A DNA stretch of 64,000 nucleotides from Mycolicibacterium baixiangningiae (GTDB lineage: Bacteria > Actinomycetota > Actinomycetes > Mycobacteriales > Mycobacteriaceae), in assembly GCF_016313185.1 (NCBI RefSeq), contig NZ_CP066218.1, forward strand, positions 2,108,001 to 2,172,000, read 5' to 3'. Positions 9,120-21,654 of the stretch are shown here, in pieces; position 1 is the first letter of the stretch, and each line of letters starts with the position of its first letter. A program made the translations under genes and the position numbers. A model generated the notes under the pieces. The model saw only the letters and a list, made by a program, of their open reading frames with translations. It did not search any database and was not told the DNA's origin.

Positions 9120-11129
9120 ATGAGCACGGTCGCGGTGAAGGCTCGCAGCAGCCGCCGAACCAGCCCGGCATGGCCGGTGCTGGTGGGTGTCGCGGTACTG
9201 GCCGGCGTCACCGCCGCCGGCATCGGAGCCCTGTCGCTCGCCGACGCGCTGACGGTGACCGGCCTGCCCGACCCGGGCCCCGTCACCACCTTCGGGCTGC
9301 CGTTCATGCGCGCCGCGGGCGAGATCGCCGCGGTCACCGCCGTGGGAGCCTTCCTGTTCGCCGCATTCCTGGTGCCACCCCAGTCCAACGGCGTGCTCGA
9401 CGTTGCCGGATACCGGGCGCTGCGGGTGGGGACGGCGGCTTCGGCGGTGTGGACGGTGTGCGCGGTGTTGCTGGTGCCGCTGACCGTGTCGGACGTGTCC
9501 GGGCAGCCGTTGCTTGACCATCTCAACCCGCTCGAGATCTGGTCGGTGGCCGGCCTCGTCGACGTGGCGGGCGCGTGGCGGTGGACGGCGCTGCTGGCTG
9601 CCGTGGTGACACTCGCCAGCTTGCCGGTGCTGCGGTGGGCGTGGACGCCGCTGCTGTTCGCCGGGTCGCTGCTCACGCTGATGCCACTGGTGCTGACCGG
9701 ACACTCCTCGTCCGGAGGCGCACACGACCTGGCCACCAACAGCCTGCTCATCCACCTGGTCGCGGGCGCGCTGTGGGCCGGCGGTCTGCTGATGCTGCTG
9801 GTGCATGCGCTGCGCGGCGGTGAGCACGGCGACGTCGCCGCACGCCGGTTCTCCGCGCTGGCGCTGTGGTGTTTCGTCGCGATGGCGTTCAGTGGCGTGA
9901 TCAACGCCCTGGTGCGGCTGTCGCCCGCCGATCTGTTCCGCACCGAGTATGGCGCCCTGGTGCTCGCCAAGGCGGTGGCGCTGACGCTGCTCGGGGTGCT
10001 CGGGTACCTGCAGCGGCGCAAGGGTGTCGCCGGTCTGCAGGCCGAACCCACAGCACGCGGTCCGCTCGTGCGGTTGGCGCTGACCGAAGCCGTCCTGTTC
10101 GGGTTGACCTTCGGTATCGCGGTCGGCCTGGGCCGCACACCACCGCCTCCGCCGGGCAGCGAGCCCACCCCGGTCGAGGTCGAAATCGGATACGACCTCG
10201 CCGGACCGCCGACCGTCACGCGAATCCTGTTCGACTGGCGGTTCGACCTCATCCTGGGCAGCGCGGCGATCGTGCTCGCGCTGGTCTACCTCGCCGGGTG
10301 GTGGCGGCTGCGGCGCCGCGGTGACGCGTGGCCCGCCGGCCGGACGGTGGCGTGGCTGCTCGGCTGCGCGACGCTGCTGATCACCACGTCCTCGGGTCTC
10401 GGCCGCTACATGCCGGCGATGTTCAGCGTGCACATGGTCGCGCACATGCTGTTGTCGATGCTGGTGCCGATCCTGCTGGTGCTCGGGGCGCCGGTGACGA
10501 TGGCGCTGCGCGCGGTGCCCGCGGCGGGCAAGGGGCAGCCGCCCGGCCCGCGGGAATGGCTGCTGGCCGCCCTGCACTCCCGGGTGTCGCGCTTCCTCAC
10601 CCACCCGATCGTCGCGCTCATCCTGTTCGTCGCGGGGTTCTACGGGTTGTACTTCGGCGGTCTGTTCGAGGCGGGGGTCGACGATCACGCCGCGCACATC
10701 CTGATGAATGTCCACTTCCTGCTCAGCGGTTACCTCTTCTACTGGGTGGTGATCGGTGTCGATCCGACACCGCGGCGCATCCCGCAGCTCGCGAAGCTAG
10801 CGATCGTGTTCGCCTCGCTGCCGCTGCACGCGTTCTTCGGCGTGGTGCTGATGGGGATGCAGACGGTGCTCGCCGAGGGGTTCTACCGGTCGTTGCAGCT
10901 GAGCTGGCACAACGATCTGCTCGGTGACCAGAAACTGGGCGGGAGCATCGCCTGGGCGGCGGGGGAGATCCCGCTGGTGCTGGTGCTGCTCGCACTGCTC
11001 ATCCAGTGGCGCCGCAGTGATCAGCGCGACGCCAAACGCCTCGACCGGGCCGCCGAGCGCGATCACGACGCCGATCTGACCGCCTACAACGCGATGCTGG
11101 CCGAGATGTCGCGCCGCGACGGCCGCTGA
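9120..11129 (+). CDS. CopD/CtaG fusion membrane protein (cytochrome c oxidase assembly, Rv0102-like)
   Basis: The 669-residue polytopic protein has an N-terminal CopD-like part (about residues 1-330, with GHSSSGGAHDLATNSLLIHLVAGALWAGGL in pieces). A CtaG/caa3-type part follows (about 400-640), containing FSVHMVAHMLLSMLVPI, HPIVALILFVAGFYGLYF and HILMNVHFLLSGYLFYW. The conserved histidines in the membrane segments are the likely copper ligands. The family is implicated in copper delivery to cytochrome oxidase. The start is the ATG at 9120 after CCTGGGAAC; an upstream open frame overlaps plsB2. The gene stands alone between the plsB2 operon and the ssb paralogue; the M. tuberculosis homologue is elsewhere (Rv0102). 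Confidence 0.82.
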   Translation: MSTVAVKARSSRRTSPAWPVLVGVAVLAGVTAAGIGALSLADALTVTGLPDPGPVTTFGLPFMRAAGEIAAVTAVGAFLFAAFLVPPQSNGVLDVAGYRALRVGTAASAVWTVCAVLLVPLTVSDVSGQPLLDHLNPLEIWSVAGLVDVAGAWRWTALLAAVVTLASLPVLRWAWTPLLFAGSLLTLMPLVLTGHSSSGGAHDLATNSLLIHLVAGALWAGGLLMLLVHALRGGEHGDVAARRFSALALWCFVAMAFSGVINALVRLSPADLFRTEYGALVLAKAVALTLLGVLGYLQRRKGVAGLQAEPTARGPLVRLALTEAVLFGLTFGIAVGLGRTPPPPPGSEPTPVEVEIGYDLAGPPTVTRILFDWRFDLILGSAAIVLALVYLAGWWRLRRRGDAWPAGRTVAWLLGCATLLITTSSGLGRYMPAMFSVHMVAHMLLSMLVPILLVLGAPVTMALRAVPAAGKGQPPGPREWLLAALHSRVSRFLTHPIVALILFVAGFYGLYFGGLFEAGVDDHAAHILMNVHFLLSGYLFYWVVIGVDPTPRRIPQLAKLAIVFASLPLHAFFGVVLMGMQTVLAEGFYRSLQLSWHNDLLGDQKLGGSIAWAAGEIPLVLVLLALLIQWRRSDQRDAKRLDRAAERDHDADLTAYNAMLAEMSRRDGR

Positions 11130-11273
11130 CCGGTTCATCCCCAGCGCCCGTTTGATCCACAACCCGCCGCGCGCCGAGCAGCGGACGGCTCCCCGCGTCG
11201 GTGCCTGCGCGGTGAATGGCCCTACCGGCGGGATCACGCCGGCCAGTGGATCAGACACGAATCGAGGCACACC

Positions 11274-11759
11274 ATGTTCGAGACCCCCATCACCGTCGTC
11301 GGCAACATCGTCAACAACCCGTTCCGGCAGCGCGTCGGCGACCAGGAGGTGATCCGGTTCCGGATGGCCAGCAACTCGCGACGCCGCACCCCGGAGGGCG
11401 AGTGGGAGGCGGGTAACTCGCTGTTCGTGAGTGTGAGCTGCTGGGGCAGACTGGTGACCGGGGTAGGCGCCTCGCTCGTGAAGGGGGATTCGGTGATCGT
11501 CGTCGGGCAGGTCTACACCAGCGAATACGACGACCGTGAGGGGGTTCGCCGCTCGTCGGTGGAGGTGCGGGCCACCGCGGTCGGCCCTGACCTCAGCCGC
11601 TGCGTGGCGCGGATCGAGACCCTGCGGCGGTCCGACACCGCGAGCACCGTCGACGCACCGGAGGAGGCGGAATCGGGTGACCACGGCGACGACGTCGGGG
11701 CCGACCCCGCCGACCTGGGCGACGCCGCCGGCACGGAGGCGCTGCCACTGACCGCCTAG
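11274..11759 (+). CDS. Single-stranded DNA-binding protein paralogue (Rv2478c/SsbB-like)
   Basis: The 161-residue protein consists of an OB-fold SSB domain over residues 1-110: ETPITVVGNIVNNPFRQR, VIRFRMASNSRRR, LFVSVSCWGRLVTGVGASLVKGD, VIVVGQVYTSEYDDREGVRRSS. An acidic tail follows. It lacks the glycine-rich linker and the C-terminal DDDIPF tip of the essential Ssb; it ends GTEALPLTA instead. It therefore matches the second mycobacterial SSB, linked to recombination or competence-like roles in other actinobacteria. It is 161 aa, as in Rv2478c. It precedes ettA, as in M. tuberculosis. Confidence 0.85.
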   Translation: MFETPITVVGNIVNNPFRQRVGDQEVIRFRMASNSRRRTPEGEWEAGNSLFVSVSCWGRLVTGVGASLVKGDSVIVVGQVYTSEYDDREGVRRSSVEVRATAVGPDLSRCVARIETLRRSDTASTVDAPEEAESGDHGDDVGADPADLGDAAGTEALPLTA

Positions 11760-11831
11760 CCGCATCCGGCCACGCCTAGGATGGGGCCCGCGGCAACACC
11801 AGCACGCTTTCAGAAAGGCAACACCACGGCA

Positions 11832-13505
<1,674 letters not shown>

Positions 13506-13565
13506 GGTCGCTCCTGCACGGTCCAACGGCGGGCGGTGCGCGGGTGTGAGTCAGGAGTGATCCGC

Positions 13566-16500
13566 ATGACGGGAACCGGCGCGGACGGTGAGCGCGACCC
13601 TTCGACGGAGACGCTCGACGAATTGGCGAAGGCCTACGTCGAGACGTATCGCGGTCCGCAGCATGGTGAGTCGGAAGCGGACACCGCGACCACGGGTCCG
13701 GCGGATCCCACCGACATGCTGTCGTCCAGCGACCTGGTGGGCGCCCATCACCGGCTCGCCCAGCGCAGGCAGCAGGGGGAGACCCTCGTCGCCGTGTACG
13801 ACGAGAACGAGCCCGACGGCGTGGGTCCGGCACTGCAGGTGGTGACCGACCAGGCGCCGATGCTCATCGACTCGGTGACCGTGCTGCTGCACCGGCTGGG
13901 CGTGGCATACCGGGCGATCATGAATCCGGTGCTGCGGGTGCGCCGGGGGTCCGACGGAGAATTGCTCGACGCGCATCCCGCCTCCGAGGGGACCGGCGAG
14001 GACGGCGTTGATGAGGACGGCGTTGATGAGGACGGCACCGACGAGGCGTGGATCCACATCGAGCTGTCCGAATCCGCCGACCGTTCGGCGGTGGAGGCCG
14101 CGAAGCGGATGTTGCCGCGCGTCCTCGACGACGCCCGCCAGGTGGCCGTGGACAGCAGCGCCATGGTCGCTCGGCTGCAGTCGCTGGCCAACGACGTCGA
14201 AGCCGACGCCGACGGCCACTTCACCGCCCCGGAGCGCAAGGACGTCGCGGCGCTGGCGCGGTGGCTCGCCGACGGGCACTTCGTCCTGATCGGCTGTCAG
14301 CGGTGTCCGGTCACCGACGGCTCGTCGTCGGTCGAACCCGGCAGCCGGCTCGGTGTGCTGCGGCTGCGTGAGGACGTTCTGGCGCCGCTGACCCGCGAGG
14401 GCGACCTGCTGTCGCTGGCGCAGGCCACGATCCCCAGCTACGTGCGCTACGGCGCCAACCCGTACATCGTCGTCATCCGTGAAGAAGTCATCCGTGAAGA
14501 GGTCAGCCGCGAACAGGGTGCCGGAGGTGACGAATACGACGCCGTCGAACACCGCTTCGTCGGCCTGTTCACCGTCGCCGCGATGAACGCCAACGTGCTG
14601 GCGATCCCGTTGATCTCGCGACGTGTCAACGAGGCCCTGGCAATCGCGCAGCGCGATCCGAGCCATCCGGCGCAGCTGCTGCTCGACATCATCCAGACCA
14701 TCCCGCGGCCGGAACTGTTCGCGCTGCGCGCCGACGAACTGCTCGACATGGCGATGGCGGTCATCGATCTCGGGTCCCGACGGCGCACGCTGCTGTTCCT
14801 GCGCGCCGACAGCCTCGCGCACTTCGTTTCCTGTCTGGTGTATCTTCCGCGCGACCGGTACACCACCGCGGTCCGGCTCACGATGCAGGACATCCTGGTC
14901 CGCGAACTCGGCGGCGTGGACATCGACTACTCCGCCCGCGTCAGCGAATCACCCTGGGCAGTAGTTCATTTCACCGTCCGGCTGCCCGAGGGTTCCCGTC
15001 CCGGCGACATCGACATCTCACCGGAGAACGAGGAGCGCATCCAGGGCAGGCTCACCGAGGCCGCCCGCACCTGGGCTGACCGGCTGCGGGGCGCGGTCCC
15101 GTCCGGTGACCTCGAGCAGGAGGTGGCGGAGCACTACGCCGGCGCGTTCCCCGAGGACTACAAGCAGGCCGTCGCGCCGGCCGAGGCGATCGCCGACATC
15201 GCGATCATCGAGGCGCTGGAAGACAATTCGGTCAAGCTGCTGTTCGCCGAGGGTGGCGAGGACCGCATCGGCAAACTCACCTGGTACCTCGGCGGCCGGT
15301 CGGCGTCGCTGAGCCAGCTGCTGCCGATGCTGCAGTCCATGGGTGTCGTCGTGCTCGAGGAACGGCCCTTCACCGTGACCCGCGCCGACGGCCTGGCCGT
15401 CTGGATCTACCAGTTCAAGATCCGGCCGCACCGCACCATGCCGGCGACCAGCGGTGACAAATCCGAGCGCGATGCGACCGCCGCGCGGTTCGCCGAGGCG
15501 GTGACCGCGATCTGGAACGGCCGCATGGAGATCGACCGGTTCAACGAACTGGTGCTGCGCGCCGGGCTGACGTGGCCGCAGGTGATGGTGCTGCGTGCGT
15601 ACGCGAAGTACCTGCGGCAGGCCGGTTTTCCGTACAGCCAGTCCCACATCGAATCGGTGGTCAACGACAACCCGCACACCACCCGGTCGTTGGTGGACCT
15701 GTTCGAGGCATTGTTCGACCCGACTGACGGCGCGGGGGAGCGCGACGCCCAGGCCGCGGCCGCCGCCGTCGCCGCCGACATCGACGCACTGACGAGCCTC
15801 GACACCGACCGGGTGCTGCGCGCATTCGCCTCGATGATCCAGGCCACGCTGCGCACCAACCACTTCGTGACCCGCGCGGAGTCGGCGCGTGCGCGTGACG
15901 TGCTCTCGATCAAACTCGACCCCGGTCTGATCGACGAACTCCCGTTGCCCAGGCCCAAATTCGAGATCTTCGTGTACTCGCCCCGGGTGGAGGGCGTGCA
16001 CCTGCGGTTCGGCTACGTCGCCCGCGGTGGCCTGCGCTGGTCGGATCGGCGGGAGGACTTCCGCACCGAGGTCCTCGGACTGGTCAAGGCGCAGGCGGTG
16101 AAGAACGCGGTGATCGTGCCCGTCGGCGCCAAGGGTGGGTTCGTCGTCAAGCAGCCGCCGGTACCGACCGGCGACGCGGCAGCCGACCGTGACGCCCAGC
16201 GCAGCGAAGGGGTGGACTGCTACAAGCTGTTCATCAGCGGGCTGCTGGACATCACCGACAACGTCGACAAGGTCAGCGGCGACGTCATCACACCACCCGA
16301 GGTCGTCCGCCGCGACGGGGACGACGCCTACCTCGTGGTGGCCGCCGACAAGGGCACCGCGACGTTCTCCGACATCGCCAATGAGGTCGCCGTCTCCTAC
16401 GGATTCTGGCTGGGGGATGCCTTCGCGTCGGGTGGGTCGGTCGGTTACGACCACAAGGCGATGGGCATCACGGCCAAGGGCGCCTGGGAGTCGGTCAAAC

Positions 16501-18461
16501 GCCACTTCCGTGAGATGGGCGTGGACACCCAGTCCGAGGACTTCACCGTCGTCGGCGTCGGCGATATGAGCGGTGACGTCTTCGGCAACGGAATGCTGCT
16601 GTCCGAGCACATCCGGCTCATCGCCGCATTCGACCACCGGCACGTCTTCCTCGATCCCGACCCCGATGCGGCGACCTCGTTCCGGGAACGCCGGCGGCTG
16701 TTCGACCTGCCCCGGTCGTCGTGGGAGGACTACGACCGCGAGCTCATCAGCGAGGGCGGCGGTGTGTACAGCCGCCAGCACAAGTCCATCCCGGTCAGCC
16801 GCCAGGTGCGCGATGTGCTCGGCCTCGACGACAGCGCCGAAGAGATGACGCCACCCGCGCTGATCCGGGCGATCCTCAAGGCGCCGGTCGACCTGCTGTG
16901 GAACGGCGGCATCGGCACCTACGTCAAGGCCGAGGCCGAATCCGACGTCGACGTCGGCGACCGCGCCAACGATCCGGTCCGGGTGAACGCAAACCAGGTG
17001 CGCGCCAAGGTGATCGGGGAGGGCGGCAACCTCGGCGTCACCTCCCGCGGGCGCATCGAGTTCGATCTGTCCGGCGGCCGGATCAACACCGACGCCCTCG
17101 ACAACTCCGCGGGCGTCGACTGCTCCGACCACGAGGTCAACATCAAGATCCTCATCGACTCGCTGGTCACGGCGGGCAAGGTGAGCGCCGACGAACGCAC
17201 CGACCTGCTGCTGTCGATGACCGACGAGGTCGGCGACCTGGTGCTGTCGGACAACCGCGACCAGAACGATCTGATGGGCACCAGCCGCGCCAACGCGGCG
17301 AGTCTGCTGCCCGTGCACGCCCGCATGATCAGCCACTTCGTCGCAGAGCGGGGGATGAACCGCGAGCTCGAGGCGCTGCCCTCGACGAAAGAGATCCGGC
17401 GCCGGCTGGAAGCCGGAATCGGGCTCACCTCACCGGAATTGGCGACGCTGATGGCCCACGTCAAGCTGGCGCTCAAAGCCGACCTGCTCGACAGCGAGCT
17501 ACCCGACCAGGAGGCGTTCGCCAACCGGCTGCCGCGGTACTTCCCGTCCACGCTGCGCGACCAGTTCGCCGCCGACACCCGCTCGCACCAACTGCGCCGC
17601 GAGATCGTCACCACGATGCTGATCAACGATGTCGTCGACACCAGCGGGATCTCGTATGCCTACCGGATCACCGAAGACGCCGGGGTGGGGCCGGTGGACG
17701 CGGTTCGGAGCTTCGTCGCGGTCAACTCGATCTTCCGGATCGGGGACGTGTGGCGGCAGATCCGCGCCACCGACCTGCCGGTGTCGGTCAGCGACCGGAT
17801 GACACTCGACCTGCGCCGGCTCGTCGACCGGGGTGCGCGCTGGCTGCTCAACCACCGGCCGCAGCCGCTCGCCGTCGGCGCCGAGATCAACCGATTCGCC
17901 GACAAGGTGGCGGCGCTGACCCCCCGGATGGAGGAGTGGCTGCGCGGCGACGACGAAGCGATCGTCGCCAAGGAGGCCGGCGAGTTCTGCTCGCACGGGG
18001 CGTCGAAGGAACTGGCGTACACGGTGGCGACCGGGCTCTACCAGTTCAGCCTGCTCGACATCATCGACATCGCCGACATCGACGACCGGGACCCCGCTGA
18101 GGTCGCCGACACCTACTTCGCGCTCATGGACCACCTCAACACCGACGGCCTGCTGACCGCGGTGTCCCAGCTGCCGCGGGGTGACCGCTGGCATTCGCTG
18201 GCGCGCTTGGCGATTCGCGACGACATCTACGGCTCTCTGCGGTCGCTGTGCTTCGACGTGCTGGCGGTCGGCGAACCGAACGAGAGCGGCGAGGAGAAGA
18301 TCGCCGAATGGGAGATGACCAACGGGTCACGGGTCGCACGCGCGCGCCGCACACTCACCGAGATCTACGAGGACGACGAACGTGACCTGGCGACACTGTC
18401 GGTCGCGGCGCGCCAAATTCGCAGCATGACACGAACGAGTGGAACGGGGTCTTCCGGGTGA
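13566..18461 (+). CDS. gdh: NAD-specific glutamate dehydrogenase, giant (L-1600) class
   Basis: The 1631-residue protein is of the class seen in Streptomyces and mycobacteria (Rv2476c, 1624). A long N-terminal ACT-like regulatory part comes first. The catalytic core around residues 820-1230 contains [43 protein letters not shown] (in pieces), with the substrate-binding lysines, and [17 protein letters not shown] for NAD binding. It oxidises glutamate to 2-oxoglutarate and ammonium, and in mycobacteria is controlled by GarA. The ATG at 13566 follows AGGAG by eight bases and fits the length; an in-frame ATG at 13536 is weaker. Two separate 15-bp in-frame tandem repeats lie in the N-terminal part. 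The stop overlaps the next start (GTGA). Confidence 0.93.
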   Translation: MTGTGADGERDPSTETLDELAKAYVETYRGPQHGESEADTATTGPADPTDMLSSSDLVGAHHRLAQRRQQGETLVAVYDENEPDGVGPALQVVTDQAPMLIDSVTVLLHRLGVAYRAIMNPVLRVRRGSDGELLDAHPASEGTGEDGVDEDGVDEDGTDEAWIHIELSESADRSAVEAAKRMLPRVLDDARQVAVDSSAMVARLQSLANDVEADADGHFTAPERKDVAALARWLADGHFVLIGCQRCPVTDGSSSVEPGSRLGVLRLREDVLAPLTREGDLLSLAQATIPSYVRYGANPYIVVIREEVIREEVSREQGAGGDEYDAVEHRFVGLFTVAAMNANVLAIPLISRRVNEALAIAQRDPSHPAQLLLDIIQTIPRPELFALRADELLDMAMAVIDLGSRRRTLLFLRADSLAHFVSCLVYLPRDRYTTAVRLTMQDILVRELGGVDIDYSARVSESPWAVVHFTVRLPEGSRPGDIDISPENEERIQGRLTEAARTWADRLRGAVPSGDLEQEVAEHYAGAFPEDYKQAVAPAEAIADIAIIEALEDNSVKLLFAEGGEDRIGKLTWYLGGRSASLSQLLPMLQSMGVVVLEERPFTVTRADGLAVWIYQFKIRPHRTMPATSGDKSERDATAARFAEAVTAIWNGRMEIDRFNELVLRAGLTWPQVMVLRAYAKYLRQAGFPYSQSHIESVVNDNPHTTRSLVDLFEALFDPTDGAGERDAQAAAAAVAADIDALTSLDTDRVLRAFASMIQATLRTNHFVTRAESARARDVLSIKLDPGLIDELPLPRPKFEIFVYSPRVEGVHLRFGYVARGGLRWSDRREDFRTEVLGLVKAQAVKNAVIVPVGAKGGFVVKQPPVPTGDAAADRDAQRSEGVDCYKLFISGLLDITDNVDKVSGDVITPPEVVRRDGDDAYLVVAADKGTATFSDIANEVAVSYGFWLGDAFASGGSVGYDHKAMGITAKGAWESVKRHFREMGVDTQSEDFTVVGVGDMSGDVFGNGMLLSEHIRLIAAFDHRHVFLDPDPDAATSFRERRRLFDLPRSSWEDYDRELISEGGGVYSRQHKSIPVSRQVRDVLGLDDSAEEMTPPALIRAILKAPVDLLWNGGIGTYVKAEAESDVDVGDRANDPVRVNANQVRAKVIGEGGNLGVTSRGRIEFDLSGGRINTDALDNSAGVDCSDHEVNIKILIDSLVTAGKVSADERTDLLLSMTDEVGDLVLSDNRDQNDLMGTSRANAASLLPVHARMISHFVAERGMNRELEALPSTKEIRRRLEAGIGLTSPELATLMAHVKLALKADLLDSELPDQEAFANRLPRYFPSTLRDQFAADTRSHQLRREIVTTMLINDVVDTSGISYAYRITEDAGVGPVDAVRSFVAVNSIFRIGDVWRQIRATDLPVSVSDRMTLDLRRLVDRGARWLLNHRPQPLAVGAEINRFADKVAALTPRMEEWLRGDDEAIVAKEAGEFCSHGASKELAYTVATGLYQFSLLDIIDIADIDDRDPAEVADTYFALMDHLNTDGLLTAVSQLPRGDRWHSLARLAIRDDIYGSLRSLCFDVLAVGEPNESGEEKIAEWEMTNGSRVARARRTLTEIYEDDERDLATLSVAARQIRSMTRTSGTGSSG
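13998..14042 (+). repeat. 15-bp tandem repeat inside gdh (three units)
   Basis: GAGGACGGCGTTGAT occurs twice in tandem, at 13998 and 14013. A degenerate third unit, GAGGACGGCACCGAC, follows at 14028. The repeat encodes three acidic EDG(V/T)D pentapeptides in an exposed N-terminal loop. Confidence 0.9.
14472..14516 (+). repeat. Second 15-bp tandem repeat inside gdh (three units)
   Basis: GTCATCCGTGAAGAA at 14472 is followed by GTCATCCGTGAAGAG at 14487 and GTCAGCCGCGAACAG at 14502. The repeat encodes [10 protein letters not shown] and VSREQ, which would lengthen a charged helix. Confidence 0.9.
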
Positions 18462-18871
18462 CAGTAGGTTTTGTGGCGCCGGTGCATGTGCGGTGGTCCG
18501 ACATCGACATGTACCAGCACATCAATCACGCCACGATGGTCACCATTCTCGAAGAGGCCCGTATCCCGTTCCTGCGTGAGCCGTTCGAGGCGCGGATCAC
18601 CGACATCGGTCTGCTGATCGCCGACGTGCACATCACGTACAAGGGACAGCTGCGCCTCATCGACTCGCCGTTGCAGGTCACGATGTGGTCCAAACGCGTG
18701 CGCGCGGTGGATTTCACGATCGGTTACGAGGTCCGCTCCGTGGGTGCAAAGGCGGACTCCAAACCGTCGGTCATCGCCGAAACCCAGTTGGCTGCCGTGC
18801 ACATCGAAGAGCAACGGCTGGAACGGCTTTCGCCGGAGCAGCGCGATTACCTGCAACGCTACCTGCGATGA
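18458..18871 (+). CDS. Acyl-CoA thioesterase, hot-dog 4HBT family (Rv2475c-like)
   Basis: The 137-residue hot-dog protein has [25 protein letters not shown] near residue 11, whose D and H residues match the 4-hydroxybenzoyl-CoA thioesterase active-site region. [19 protein letters not shown], the central strand block, follows. It probably hydrolyses an acyl-CoA in the cytosol; the substrate is unknown. The GTG start at 18458 overlaps the gdh stop and its stop overlaps the next ATG (ATGA), giving tight coupling through three genes. Confidence 0.85.
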   Translation: MTVGFVAPVHVRWSDIDMYQHINHATMVTILEEARIPFLREPFEARITDIGLLIADVHITYKGQLRLIDSPLQVTMWSKRVRAVDFTIGYEVRSVGAKADSKPSVIAETQLAAVHIEEQRLERLSPEQRDYLQRYLR

Positions 18872-19527
18872 CCGGCCCGGAGCGCGGGCTGTGGCTGGCC
18901 GATTCCGGCCACCGTGACGACCTCGCGACGTTCGCCGAACGGGCCGTGCGGCTCGACGATGCCGCGGTGGTGCGGCTGCGGGAGCGCGCTGGCGGCGACG
19001 TGGTGGCCTACGTCGCAACGGGTTTCGACGTGCTGGCCTGCCGGGTGGTGCGGGGACGGCTGCGCCCCAAGGACCTCTGCGCCGGCGCGGACGCCCTCGC
19101 GGCGGGTCTGGCGGATATGGACGGGTCGGGATTCGTCGACACCGGCTTTCCGATGGACTCGGCCTGGCGGGGTGCGGTGCCGCCGGACACGGGGTTCACC
19201 CATCTCGACGACGTACCGGCCCGGGTGATGCTCGACCTGGTGTCGCGTGGCGGCGCACTGGCGCGTCAGCACAGCGGCTCCCACGGCCCGCCGTCGTCAC
19301 TGCTGGACCAGGAGGTCATCGCGGTGAGCGGGCCCGACGACAGCGTCGGGGTGCCGATGCGGTGCGTATTCGCGCTCACCGCAATGGGTTTCCTGCCGCA
19401 GACGAGCGAAGCGCTCGGCGCCGACGACATCGTGCGGATCCGGGTGTCGGCGACATGGCTGCGGATCGACGCCCGGTTCGGCTCGGTGCTGCGTCGCCGC
19501 GGCGACCCGGCGCTGGTGTTGCGCTAG
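18868..19527 (+). CDS. Conserved hypothetical protein (Rv2474c-like)
   Basis: The 219-residue actinobacterial protein has no motif I recognise. It is soluble, with no signal peptide or membrane segment. It has a repeated valine/alanine-rich alpha/beta pattern and ends VRIRVSATWLRIDARFGSVL then RRRGDPALVLR. By position it matches Rv2474c, downstream of the thioesterase and convergent with aglA. Its ATG overlaps the thioesterase stop by four bases. Its TAG stop lies in a CTAG tetranucleotide that also provides the aglA stop on the other strand. Confidence 0.75.
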   Translation: MTGPERGLWLADSGHRDDLATFAERAVRLDDAAVVRLRERAGGDVVAYVATGFDVLACRVVRGRLRPKDLCAGADALAAGLADMDGSGFVDTGFPMDSAWRGAVPPDTGFTHLDDVPARVMLDLVSRGGALARQHSGSHGPPSSLLDQEVIAVSGPDDSVGVPMRCVFALTAMGFLPQTSEALGADDIVRIRVSATWLRIDARFGSVLRRRGDPALVLR

Positions 19528-21092
19528 AGCACCCACGCGGCCGCGTCGGCCGGGAGCCTGCTGTCCTGCAGGGCGGCGCTGGCGATCAGCACCTCACCGG
19601 CAGGCAGATCCACCGGGTGCGCGCCCGCGTTGAGCACACACCTCAGCCCGCCCTCGGTCTGCACCGTCAGCACCCCGTCCTCGGACGAGAGCCCGATCAG
19701 CCCCGCACCCACGACGCCGGAGCGGTCCCGGCGCAGCCGTAGCGCCCGGCGGAAGAAGTGCAGTGTGGACTCGGGATCGGCCAGCTGGCGTTCGACGGTC
19801 GACGACGCCCAGTCCGCGGGCATCGGCAGCCAGGTGTCCGCGGTCGTCGAGAACCCGAACGGGGGAGCGTCGCCGCTCCACGGCAGGGGCACGCGGCAGC
19901 CGTCACGACCGCGCTCGGTCCGATCGGAACGCTCCCAGACGGGGTCCTGCAGCACCTCGTCGGGCAGGTCGACGTTGGGCAGGCCGAGCTCCTCACCGTT
20001 GTAGACGAACATCACGCCGGGCAGCGCCAGCATCACCAGGGCCATCGCGCGGGCCCGCGCCAGTCCGAGCAGCCCTCCGCCGTACCGGGTGACCTCCCGC
20101 TCGACGTCGTGGTTGGACAGCGTCCAGGTCGGCGTCGCGTCCTGCAATGCGACGGCGGCCAGCGAGTTCTCGATCGCATCGCGGATCTCGTCGGCGCCGA
20201 ATTCCGCGCGCACCAGCCGGAAGTTGAACCCCAGGTGCAGTTCGTCGGGTCGCAGGTACGCGGCGAACGCGGCGTTGTCGTACACCCACACCTCGCCGAC
20301 GGCGACCGCGTCGGGGTAGTCGTTGAGCACCGCGCGGATGTTGCGGTGGATGTCGTGGACGCCCTCGTGGTTGAACCGGGGGTCGCTGTCCATGTCGGCG
20401 AGAAGTTTGTTCTCGGCGAGTTGCATGTCGGGCAGGTCCGGGGGTTTGGCCATACCGTGCGCGACGTCGATGCGAAATCCGTCGACCCCCCGGTCCAGCC
20501 AGAACCGCAGTGTCTTCTCGAGATCCTCGAACACCTCGGGGTTGTCCCAGTTCAGATCGGGCTGCTCGGGATCGAACAGGTGCAGGTACCACTGACCGGG
20601 CGCGCCGTCGGGTTCGACGACCCGCGTCCACGCCGGCCCGCCGAAGATCGAGATCCAGTTGTTCGGCGGATTCACACCACCAGGGCCGGTGCCGTCCCGG
20701 AAGAGGTAGCGCGCCCGCTGCGCGCTGCCGGGACCCGCGGCCAGCGCCGCGGCGAACCAGGGGTGCGCGGAGCTGGTGTGGTTGGGCACCAGGTCCATCG
20801 TGATGCGGATGCCGCGCTCGTGGGCGGCGGCGACCAGCCGGTCCAGCGCCTCGATCCCGCCGAACAACGGGTCGATGTCGCGCGGGTCGGAGACGTCGTA
20901 GCCGTGGTCGGCCATGGGGGAGACGGTGACCGGGTTGAGCCACAGGGCGTCGACGCCGAGGTCAGCCAGGTAGTCGAGACCGGCGGTGACACCGTCGAGG
21001 TCGCCGACACCGTCGCCGTTGCTGTCGCGGAACGAGCGGGGATAGACCTGGTAGAACACCGCGCGTGACCACCAGGGGCTCGGATCGGTCAT
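19524..21092 (-). CDS. aglA: Alpha-glucosidase, GH13 family (AglA)
   Basis: The 522-residue cytosolic GH13 enzyme has a TIM barrel with WWSRAVFYQVYPRSFRDSNG at the N terminus and MDLVPNHTS as conserved region I. GFRIDVAH carries the nucleophile aspartate, VGEVWVYDN the acid/base glutamate, and LSNHDVERE the third catalytic aspartate. It should release glucose from alpha-glucosides (maltose, isomaltose or trehalose-like sugars). The chosen start is MTDPSPWW; an ATG three codons upstream (21101) is possible. It has the same order and orientation as the M. tuberculosis aglA-glbO pair, with a 24-bp gap, so glbO and aglA may be cotranscribed. Confidence 0.92.
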   Translation of the reverse strand: MTDPSPWWSRAVFYQVYPRSFRDSNGDGVGDLDGVTAGLDYLADLGVDALWLNPVTVSPMADHGYDVSDPRDIDPLFGGIEALDRLVAAAHERGIRITMDLVPNHTSSAHPWFAAALAAGPGSAQRARYLFRDGTGPGGVNPPNNWISIFGGPAWTRVVEPDGAPGQWYLHLFDPEQPDLNWDNPEVFEDLEKTLRFWLDRGVDGFRIDVAHGMAKPPDLPDMQLAENKLLADMDSDPRFNHEGVHDIHRNIRAVLNDYPDAVAVGEVWVYDNAAFAAYLRPDELHLGFNFRLVRAEFGADEIRDAIENSLAAVALQDATPTWTLSNHDVEREVTRYGGGLLGLARARAMALVMLALPGVMFVYNGEELGLPNVDLPDEVLQDPVWERSDRTERGRDGCRVPLPWSGDAPPFGFSTTADTWLPMPADWASSTVERQLADPESTLHFFRRALRLRRDRSGVVGAGLIGLSSEDGVLTVQTEGGLRCVLNAGAHPVDLPAGEVLIASAALQDSRLPADAAAWVL

Positions 21093-21116
21093 TGCGCCCA
21101 TTGTGGTCGCCGGCGC

Positions 21117-21512
21117 TCAGAACGGCGAATTGACCATCGACTGCGCCGCCATCTCGAGATAGCCCAGCAGCTCCCTGCGATGCTCGTCGTCGAGGGTGGC
21201 CGAGTCGATCTCCGCGACGGCGGTGTGCATACAGCGCAGCCACGCGTCGCGCTCGATGTAGCCGATGCGGAAGGGGGCGTGACGCATCCGCAGCCGCGGA
21301 TGTCCCCGCTGGTCGGAGTAGGTGCGCGGACCGCCCCAGTACTGCTCGAGGAACATGCGTAGCCGCACCTCCGCGGCCTCGAGTTCGTCGTCGGGATACA
21401 GCGGGCGCAGGATCTCGTCCTCGCGCACCAGCTCGTAGAACCGCCCCACGATCACGCGGAACGTCTCGTGGCCACCGACTTCGTCGTAGAACGACCGTGC
21501 GGGTTGCGTCAC
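21117..21512 (-). CDS. glbO: Group II truncated haemoglobin (trHbO)
   Basis: The 131-residue globin is close to the mycobacterial trHbO length of 128. It has [12 protein letters not shown] at the start, [19 protein letters not shown] with the B10 and CD1 tyrosines, FLEQYWGGP, and [13 protein letters not shown] with the proximal histidine. ERDAWLRCM carries the G8 tryptophan characteristic of group II. It binds oxygen and may act in redox defence or oxygen delivery at the membrane. The GTG at 21512 is preferred; an upstream start would add 14 residues with no family match. Confidence 0.93.
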   Translation of the reverse strand: MTQPARSFYDEVGGHETFRVIVGRFYELVREDEILRPLYPDDELEAAEVRLRMFLEQYWGGPRTYSDQRGHPRLRMRHAPFRIGYIERDAWLRCMHTAVAEIDSATLDDEHRRELLGYLEMAAQSMVNSPF

Positions 21513-21654
21513 CGTTCCATTGTGGCCTGTCGCCCGCCGCCGCCCGGCACCCACAGCGACGTCACCGGATGTTCACGGGACTGACCTGCGTACACGTGCC
21601 GAATTGCCGTGCGGTGGCCGCCGATCCATGGTGGACTATCTCCTCGGAGGACGT

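Noticed and set aside
6887..10252. 1121-codon open frame on the minus strand across plsB2 and the CopD/CtaG gene
   Set aside because: It is antisense to two well-supported genes, has the low-complexity Arg/Pro/Ala composition of GC-rich shadow frames and no recognisable domain.
15018..17336. 772-codon minus-strand frame inside gdh
   Set aside because: It is antisense to the conserved catalytic core of gdh; the codon bias belongs to the plus strand.
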